A DNA stretch of 14,419 nt from Phoronis ovalis (Eukaryota > Phoronida > Phoronidae): the NCBI GenBank assembly GCA_028565635.1, contig JAOXYB010032509.1, forward strand, positions 1 through 14,419, given 5' to 3'. Positions 1 to 6,932 of this stretch are shown here, piece by piece (the stretch's first letter is position 1; each line of letters starts with the position of its first letter). A program made the position numbers and the translations under genes. The notes beneath the pieces were generated by a model. The model had not been told where the DNA came from. It searched no databases and saw only the letters and a program-made list of their open reading frames with translations.

Positions 1-555
1 CATATATATTTTCATTTTATAGGACATATATCTATATATTTTATATTGGTACTTATGGTGTTGAATGTTTGCTTGGGTATTTTTTGTTTGCAATAAATAA
101 TTATATTACATAAAAATGTACACAAATTATGAAATCAAGGGCTAGTTGAGGGGCATAATACAAAAATAGTAGGCCTGTGTCATACGTACATACTCCATTA
201 GTTTTTGACACAGCTGCACTGATTTTTCCTCGTTGTAAAGCTTGGATATATGTTGACAGATACGCTAACTTTCTTATAAAAAGATTTCAGCTTTCAGCAG
301 TGTGTTATCATAAACGCTAAACATTTGTTTTAAAGATCTTTTGGAACTAGAAAATGCCACAACTAATTTTACATCAGTGTAATTTTATCTGGTATTTTAA
401 ATATTCCATTATTAATCATTATCATTATATCAGGTTATCTGAGGTAGTAAATTATAACTGGTATTTGGAAATTACAGTTCACACTGGTCTTCATTTATGT
501 TGATATTCACAGCAGCATCCTTACAATTCATCAGCGGTACCCATACATGCAGTAT
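1..555. other. 3' flank of the expansin-like gene
   Basis: No exon, RNA gene or long open frame was recognised. The part nearest 555 should be the 3' untranslated region of the expansin-like gene; no canonical AATAAA was noticed on the minus strand, only a GATAAA variant near 384-389. The first 60 bases are an ATATAT-rich simple stretch. Confidence 0.5.
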
Positions 556-623
556 TTACGCACTTGAGTAGTTTCCGTCGTAGGGGAACTGGCGTCCTTT
601 ACCAGGAATGACAACATCGTTTT
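556..623 (-). CDS. Expansin-like exon 6: C-terminus and stop
   Basis: The acceptor TTTTTTAG starts this exon in the phase needed after exon 5. It encodes 21 residues plus TAA, including DVVIPGKGRQFPYDG. The Bacillus expansin EXLX1 (YoaJ), as I recall it, ends in a similar VPG..QFP segment, which supports this short last exon independently of the phase match. Confidence 0.83.
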
Positions 624-3600
624 CTAAAAAACCGAAAAATGAAAATAAAGCTCACAACAAAATTATTCGTGAACGCTCGGTATTGCCATATGATTATTTG
701 TCTAGTATCGGAGATGTAGCAACACTGACAAAAATTAGCTAACCAAATTAAATACGTTTTGATTTATTTGGCGAAACACAATTTTTTATAATTCTTATGA
801 ACTGAATATAATATGCTTCAGTTTTTGGTTTCTTTTGTATACTTCTTAAATTATCATTAAAAAAAGTAATCATCCTGAAAAGCAAAATGTCATAGGCCTG
901 ATTTAAATAGTGGCATCAAGAAAAACTGACGATATTTATGATTCTACCTTACTAGAAACAAAAGACGGAAGATATCATGATATTTATCGAAAACAAGATT
1001 TTTTAGAAGCCTCGTTTTATTTGTTTATCGTAAGACAGTTTTGTTTGGAAACTGTTAACACGATGACATTCTTTGTTGTCGTTCCGGAAACCCCTGAAAT
1101 AGTTGCGCCTACGCCTGGTGGAGGTACTTGGCAAGAAACTTGGTGGGTGTAAAAAAACCATAACCCATGTTAAAAATTGTTTTCCAAAATATACCCTATG
1201 GTAATTTTTTTCGAAATGTCATTCTTAAAAATAACAGAGTCAGTGCGGAAGTAACTGTTGCTATGGCGAGTTTATGGTCGAACAAAAAAATACGCTATTG
1301 GTAACAAGTATTTATTGAAAATATAAAATTTGTTTATGCCACATTGCGCTCATAAACAATATTTAAAATGGATGTCGGGGCAACCATTAGAAGATAAGTT
1401 ATTAAAAAAAAATAAGGAAAAAAGACTATAGTTTGTTGTTCATACCCTCTCCAAATTTCAAGAAATTGGTTAATTACTTGTAATTATATGCAAATCAATA
1501 GGATAACTATATTTCAGCGGTGTTACACTATTGATATCGATATCCAATATATATGGTGTTATTCGTAAATGAGTTTTTTGATTTGCAAAATGAAGACGGC
1601 ATGCACCTACACAATGAAAATATGTATCGCGAAAATGTCGTTACAACTACTCAATTTTAGAAAACCTCTTGCTCGTGTGGCAATCCAGTGGAGATCATAT
1701 TCATTCATTTCATTTGCTTCCGCGTAACTGTTTTCAGAGACTGCTTATAAATTATAAAAACAGTCTGGGCAAAGAGTAGCCGTGATAGGTAAAAACTACG
1801 GCGTGACACATAAATAGCATTAAATGCTTGGACACCATGTGCCAGATCAAAGTTATTTTTCATTTTACAGTTAATTACATAGATTCATAAAATCGTGAAG
1901 CTTTAAAATATAACAAAAAACTACTTACGAATTCTGCTTATGGAATCATAAACAGTTTTTTCATTAAATGCTGTCATTTTCAGTTCAATAGGTGTAAGTA
2001 TTGGTCGCATACTTGAATAAGAAACAGATTGGGTCCAGAATCCATCAGCTGTCCTAGTTAGTGGTATCCACTGCCCCTTGGTGTTGGAATGTTTAGCGTA
2101 CATCTTCGTAATAGGGTATCTAGTCAATGCAACAAAATTAAACTCAAAGTGATTCTCCACCATTAATAAGGACTAAATTAAACGAAATCATTTCATTACG
2201 TAAAATGCATTAACCAATTTTATTTAGTTATGTTTTTCCCTATGCTATCTATATCTAATAGGCTGTTTGAAAATAGAAGGTGTTGGCAAGCTAAATTATT
2301 TATGGGCTTGCCAAACATTTCGAATTATAGTAAACTGTACTACCCAAAAGTAGAGAACGTCAATGGTCGTTCGTTTTAAAAATATTTTGTTAACATTTGT
2401 CAGACAAGATAGTTAACGCATTTATGGAATATTACAAACCTTTCATTCCTTGCTTGAAATTTAATGTACCATTCGTGACTACCTTGGAATTTGTACTCCA
2501 GTTTATGGTTACCAACAGGACACTGAACAGCTTGCCATTGAATATCCCACTTACCATCACCATTCAAAGCAAAATCAAGGTCACCTACAGTGTTTTTTGA
2601 AATGTTTAGACTTTTTGAGAAAACAGTTTTACTAATAACTCTGCCATTTTGAACTCGAAAAGTAAACCTACATTCCATTACCATATCGTTGTAATATATA
2701 AATAATAAAACTAAAGCAGCATTTCTTAATAACTCGAATCTCTATGGTAAATCGCCTACCGTCAAACTGATGTAATAATTATTTAGTAATTGAGGTACAA
2801 AATCTATATAAATGTAGCGGACCATACGAAGGTATCTAAACCCTTTCTTGGTATATTGTTATACTGATATCTGATCACAAATGGTTTCTGTTGGCAAATG
2901 AAAAGATAACATCCAGAGTCAACGGTCACGTGGACTAAAACTCTTTTAGGTCCACTCTGACCCAACTCGGTAACCATTGAACAATACTAGTACACTTGCT
3001 CACACTAAGGCACAGAGCATTCTGGTTTTCAGCGTCTGTGTACTAACAACTTCAAGTCGTAAATTGGGAAACACGCACAATCACTTACCTGTATCACAAC
3101 CAGGACATTGATCCATGATATACACAATCATTTCTCGACCTGATGGCAATGGGTTGGTTCCGGCTCCTATCCCGTTAGCTGTGACCTAACGGTATAAAGT
3201 AATAAGAAAACCCAAATTAGAAAAAAGTAAATACATACAAGAAAAACGGAATACAGGCAAGTGAATACAAGAACGCACTGCACTGCTAAAGAAATGTAGA
3301 AACGATCGCCGAACATTCAAATGTAACTTGTACTAATTAAAGAACGCTGGCAAGTAAATGATTCAGAAATACGTTACTGTGAGAATAATTAAATTATCTA
3401 GCAAAACATTAAGTGAAAGTGCAAACTAGAACTATACACTGAACAACGACTGGACGTGGTCGGGCTTTTAAAGAAATAAAAATGAATAATTACTAACATA
3501 TATTGATGTTAATAGAAAAATACTAATAACCTTAACAAATATCAAGTTTTACAATAAAGTTATTAATTACTTCAGTAATTATTTAGCTTTTTATATATGC

Positions 3601-4439
3601 AGGCACAATAAAATTATACATACTTTGAGACACATTCCACAGACGTAAGAACCCATGAATTGTTTGGTCGTAAGGGCTACAGGTGCATACATACCGGCTC
3701 CTACACCTGGTCGAGGATCCAACTGACATGTACCTCTTCTTTCTCCACCGGCACCATAATAGGTTCCCTATGAAAACGAAATAAAATGCAGTTTGAGAAT
3801 TCTAATTAAGAAGTTATGTAACTATTATCACCCAGGAGATCCTTAGAGGTGTGCATCCAATTCAAATAATAACAACAAGCTGAATATATTATTTCGTTAA
3901 TTTACCAACCTTAAGAAGATAATCGTCGTTTCTTTCGGAAAGATTTCCGATAATTTGACTAAAAGCGATTTACCGGCTGGGCGGCTTGTTTTCAAAAAAA
4001 AACTTCGATAACATTTTGAATAAAGTAAGCTTTTTGTGTGTCCTAAAGAAGATAACACTTTTGGCGTATGTTTCTATTTTTTCATCTTATCAACGTTTTT
4101 TGCTTACGTTGAAACCTAAAATTAAGCATATTAGCTATTCGATGACGCATTTTGAAACATCACTGCATATGTATTTAGGGTTTGCCATTAATTCAAAATT
4201 ACAGTACAGGCAAACCGATATCCGGGATATTCTTTCGGAAAGATTTCCGATAATTTGACTAAAAGCGATTTGCCGGCTGGGCAGCTTGTTTTCAACTTCG
4301 ATAACATTTTGAATAAAGTAAGCTTTTCGTGAGTCCTCACCTTTCCATTGATGCTACTTGTGAACAGCTGTTTGATTTCCGTTTCATATTTTGCCTCTGC
4401 TGCGCACAAAAGAATGAGGCACACAAGCTCTGAAATCAT
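556..4439 (-). CDS. Expansin-like secreted protein, complete, six coding exons
   Basis: The spliced frame is 4439-4341, 3767-3624, 3185-3089, 2584-2440, 2119-1929, 623-556: 744 nt, 247 residues plus stop, all GT-AG introns (573, 438, 504, 320 and 1305 bp), phases agreeing at each junction. Residues 1-16 form a signal peptide. Residues about 34-120 are a DPBB domain with GTYYGAGG, FMGSYVCGMC, MDQCPGC and GDLDF. Residues about 126-225 are a CBM63-type domain with GKWDIQWQAVQCPV, YKFQGSHEWYIKFQARNERY, GQWIPLTRTADGFW. Known family role: expansins bind cellulose and loosen polysaccharide networks without hydrolysis. The length matches two-domain expansins. An in-frame TGA lies 21 nt before the ATG, which has A at -3. 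The protein is probably secreted and may act on dietary or symbiont cell walls; that role is inference. No frameshift or internal stop was seen. Confidence 0.9.
624..1928 (-). other. Expansin-like intron 5, noncoding
   Basis: This is a 1305-bp intron, the longest of the gene. A slightly GC-richer patch at about 1075-1150 contains an open frame on the plus strand, but it lacks a recognisable domain. No repeat or element is evident. Confidence 0.7.
1929..2119 (-). CDS. Expansin-like exon 5: core of CBM63 domain
   Basis: This exon encodes residues 163-225 and one base of Gln226. The chosen acceptor (TTGACTAG before ATACCC) restores NERYPITKM. The open frame continues upstream to an ATG at 2163, but that extension breaks the family alignment. 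GQWIPLTRTADGFWT is the conserved W-x-x-L-x-R-T-x-D-G-x-W segment. The donor is GTAAGT. Confidence 0.88.
2440..2584 (-). CDS. Expansin-like exon 4: end of DPBB and start of CBM63
   Basis: This exon encodes residues 115-161 and two bases of Arg162. GDLDF carries Asp117, matching the essential aspartate of the family LDLS motif. GKWDIQWQAVQCPVG and YKFQGSHEWYIKFQARNE are the linker strand and first strands of the carbohydrate-binding domain. The donor is GTTTGT, weaker than the others, but cutting there joins ARNE to RYPI exactly as the family N-x-[RK]-Y-P motif requires. Confidence 0.88.
2916..2968. repeat. Imperfect hairpin in expansin intron 3
   Basis: Arms 2916-2940 and 2944-2968 pair with small bulges around a 3-bp loop (cores GGTCA, GTGGAC and TAAAA). 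The right arm contains the 11-mer CCACTCTGACC that also occurs at 5328 and, inverted, at 9742. Confidence 0.7.
3089..3185 (-). CDS. Expansin-like exon 3: centre of DPBB domain
   Basis: This exon encodes residues 82-113 and the first base of Gly114. The acceptor is CCGTTAG and the donor GTAAGTGA. The key element is VYIMDQCPGCDT, equivalent to the V-x-V-x-D-x-C-P-x-C core of expansins; Asp106 lies on the predicted polysaccharide-facing groove. Confidence 0.9.
3624..3767 (-). CDS. Expansin-like exon 2: N-terminal half of DPBB domain
   Basis: This exon encodes residues 34-81. The acceptor is TTTTCATAG and the donor GTATGT, phase 0 at both ends. It opens with GTYYGAGGERRGTCQLDP, the expansin barrel entrance with its conserved threonine, and ends with the paired cysteines of VCGMCLK. 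Cys47, Cys76 and Cys79 resemble the cysteine-rich plant and amoebozoan expansins more than the cysteine-poor Bacillus type. Confidence 0.9.
3931..4336. repeat. Direct repeat within expansin intron 1
   Basis: Positions 3931 to about 4042 and 4231 to about 4336 match almost base for base (TCTTTCGGAAAGATTTCCGA opens both), offset 300 bp, differing by a few substitutions and a short A-run insertion in the lower copy. The upper copy starts four bases inside intron 1 from the exon 1 donor, so the intron's 5' end has been copied into its own interior. Confidence 0.9.
4341..4439 (-). CDS. Expansin-like exon 1: signal peptide
   Basis: This exon encodes residues 1-33. MISELVCLILLCAAEAK has a short hydrophobic core and small residues before a likely cleavage site after AEA. 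The exon ends in GGAAAG followed by donor GTGAGG, phase 0. A stop (TGA) in the same frame 21 nt upstream makes this ATG the first possible start. The 5' untranslated part is not delimited. Confidence 0.82.
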
Positions 4440-4603
4440 GATGCGGACAGACTTGAATCAAGCCTTTGCCTCTTTGTATCAGTACAAAAGTTTCAAATCT
4501 TACAACGATACTTGTCGCTCCGTAAATTGTCTCACTGCTAAGGCTAGTTTGCCACTATCTTATTATCACATTAAAATAAACTACGGGAACATGTCCACCT
4601 GTA

Positions 4604-4610
4604 TTTTATA
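4604..4610 (-). promoter_or_regulatory. Possible TATA box of the expansin-like gene
   Basis: On the minus strand TATAAAA occurs about 165 nt before the start codon, upstream of a stretch without other ATG-led long frames. AT-rich DNA makes chance matches frequent, and no initiator was recognised. Confidence 0.25.
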
Positions 4611-5758
4611 TCATAAATACGGCATTAGAAATAATTGATATCTATATAAACATCCGATATCTATAATATAATATTTTATTTCTTATTGCCATCACTAGGA
4701 GACTAAATCCGCTTGATAAAAGAAATTATACATTTGAAAAACATGCTATAGTAAAAATAATGTTAAATCAGTATTAGTTGCATAATTGTTAAGAATCTGT
4801 TTTACACACTGTACTAATTTACCAACTGGTTCCAGGTGTATTTAATCATACGTGTAGAAATATTAGATAGAACCAAGTCCTTTCTCTGTGTTTAAATTAC
4901 CTGAGATAAGACAAGCTAGCTCGGTCACGTTGCTTGAACAAAGCAGATGATCTGGCATGTAACCTTACCGTATCACACGGATTCCTTTATAGGTTAAGCA
5001 AATATAATTTCCAAAAATTCTGAGAAAGACATGTATACCTCTGATCCGGACTTCTGATGTCTGTCGTGTTCAACCTATTTCGTCTCAAGTGATAGAAGGT
5101 CAGATTACCAGAAGGCGGAATTTTGCAAAAACTTAAAATGGTGCTTTTACAGCAGGGTTGCCTAACATCCACCGATATACAATCGTTTTTCTTTCACCAT
5201 AATTTTTTTATACATAACTTTGTACAAATAATCATTACATATAAAGCTACAAAACTGTTCCTTATACTTGAAATATTACGAGATGCTATGTCGTACATAC
5301 TGTATGCAAGATTTTAGGATCATCGATCCACTCTGACCGAAACAAGCAGCCGCTGAAATAGTTCATCGGTAGAACGTAAATAGAATATACATTTCCTTAT
5401 TATTAATTAAAACCAATTAACAAAAGCTTGAATCCTTGCATTAATTTGTTCCTATTATCCTATAGGTAATAGATCATGACTGATTAGGTTTTTGTTATCT
5501 TAAAATTATTTTTTAACCATGTTTATGTTTATTTGGATCAGATGCATGTTGCTGATGTTGTGAGCAAGAACACAAATGTGCATTAGAATAATTTATTCGT
5601 TGCAGTATGTTAACAATACATTTTTGTATCGTATCAGTATTATATACTGTGCCCTTTTCTTTCTTTTACAAAATGACATGCGTTTATAATTAGTTACTTT
5701 ACGATTCTTGCCAATTGAAACAGATGTGTTGCATTCTTATATATAAAACAAGCATGAT

Positions 5759-5848
5759 CAGTCTGAATAAATCCATCAGTTAGCACTAATTATTTCGTAC
5801 CTTCCCGGAGAAGGAACGGAACATTAACGGATGGATTTATTCTGACTG
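5759..5848. repeat. Hairpin-forming inverted repeat
   Basis: Arms 5759-5782 and 5825-5848 match as inverted repeats at 22 of 24 positions (core GAATAAATCCATC), with a 42-bp loop. This is the form of a small foldback or MITE-like remnant. No gene overlaps it. Confidence 0.85.
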
Positions 5849-5869
5849 CAAGCATAATCATGAAATAAT

Positions 5870-5875
5870 TTTATT
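5870..5875 (-). promoter_or_regulatory. Possible polyadenylation signal of the receptor gene
   Basis: AATAAA on the minus strand, about 620 nt past the stop codon; another AATAAA lies a few tens of bases further downstream in the hairpin arm. None was noticed closer to the stop. AT-rich sequence makes this a weak call. Confidence 0.25.
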
Positions 5876-5982
5876 TCTGAGAACTAACTTCCTTTTATAA
5901 TAAAGCTGCACATATAAGATGTCTTCTCAAGTTAAAAAGATAAGTAACAACTAGCAAGACACATTGGCAAGCAAATAAAAAA

Positions 5983-6062
5983 GTGAAGCATGTTCAAAGT
6001 GAAGCATGTTCAAAGTGAAGCATGTTCAAAGTGAAGCATGTTCAAAGTGAAGCATGTACAAA
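5983..6062. repeat. Five-copy 16-bp tandem repeat
   Basis: The unit GTGAAGCATGTTCAAA occurs five times without gaps at 5983, 5999, 6015, 6031 and 6047; only the last copy differs, by one base (GTACAAA). It lies about 435 bp past the receptor stop codon, in its possible 3' untranslated region or flank. Confidence 0.96.
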
Positions 6063-6496
6063 GTTTTATAATATTAAATATTTCAATTACGTTTACGTTG
6101 TTGCAGTATTTACTATTCTATTCACTTTTAAAAGGTTAAAATAATTAATGAAATCTAGCAGACTTATAATACAATACTTTCAGTTAGCTTAGCAATAAAA
6201 AATAGTGATACTCTTATTTTTACTTTTAAATCAGATATGTTAAACGTATTTCAATAACAGGTGACGTATAACTCAAAATTAAAAAGTCATTCCATTTCGT
6301 CATTATAATGTCAACTTTCTTGTTGGCTCTGACCATCTGTCATATGTAAATGCTTCCTATTCATGTGTATAAATCTTAAAAAGACACGCTTATAATTAAT
6401 GATCACGAGTTACTCTCCGAAGAAACTAGAAAACAGTTAGCTGCAGTAGCAATTAATTTTTTTCATTAACGTGAAATGGAATATAGAATGAGTACT

Positions 6497-6932
6497 TTAC
6501 ACCACCATTTCGTACTCGCCAGTGTCCCTTGTTTCGCCATCATTGTCACCTTCAAGTTGCTCGTATTGTATCTCGTCATTACACGCACCTTGTAAATGGG
6601 TATAATTATGTTGACTTTCCTCGTGACTATTGATCGTTTCTTGGTTTTCGTACAACCTGCTGATTTGCCGAGTGTCTCCATTCTCATTCATTATCAATGC
6701 TTGGTTTTCATACAATCCCGTATTATGTCGAGTTTCTTCGCGACTATTGTTCGTTTCTTGGTTTTCGTACAACCTGCTGATTTGACGAGTGTCTCCATTT
6801 CCATTCATCACCAATGCATTTGCACTAGATGGTTCATCTACCATTGCCACCGATTGTAAGGTATTTGTGTTTTCATCCAGCTCCATATCGTTTGCTTTCG
6901 GAGTTTCTTGCCTCCATTGTTCTCGACGTCTA
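6497..6932 (-). CDS. Receptor exon: cytoplasmic tail with tyrosine motifs, stop
   Basis: Encodes residues 383-526 and TAA. The basic RRREQWR anchors the helix. Tyrosines lie at 437, 456 and 476 (each YENQ, the pY-x-N-x type preferred by Grb2-like SH2 domains), 492 (YTHL), 505 (YEQL) and 522 (YEMVV at the C-terminus). The tail is acidic and rich in Asn, Glu and Gln, with no globular domain apparent. Acceptor CCCTCTAG. Confidence 0.9.

Larger units (their letters stand above)
4440..6496. other. Intergenic region between the two genes
   Basis: It separates the receptor stop from the expansin start. It should contain the receptor 3' untranslated region and the expansin promoter. The hairpin at 5759-5848 and the 16-bp tandem array at 5983-6062 are the only structured elements seen. 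The codon patterns expected of phosphatase-domain exons were not found here. Confidence 0.65.

Noticed and set aside
910-1152. Plus-strand open frame of 80 codons starting at GTG
   Set aside because: It begins with GTG rather than ATG, lies inside expansin intron 5 on the opposite strand, and has no recognisable domain, signal peptide or splice context.
2120-2163. Longer upstream form of expansin exon 5 beginning at the ATG at 2163
   Set aside because: It would insert about 15 residues in the middle of the conserved N-x-R-Y-P strand of the CBM63 domain; the acceptor before 2119 restores that motif and the phase.
4348-4638. Plus-strand open frame of 96 codons
   Set aside because: It is antisense to the signal-peptide exon and 5' region of the expansin-like gene and lacks any domain of its own.
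4640-6496. Search for receptor phosphatase exons downstream of the tail
   Set aside because: Neither an HCSAG-type active-site loop nor a WPD-loop frame was seen on the minus strand, so no PTP domain is annotated.
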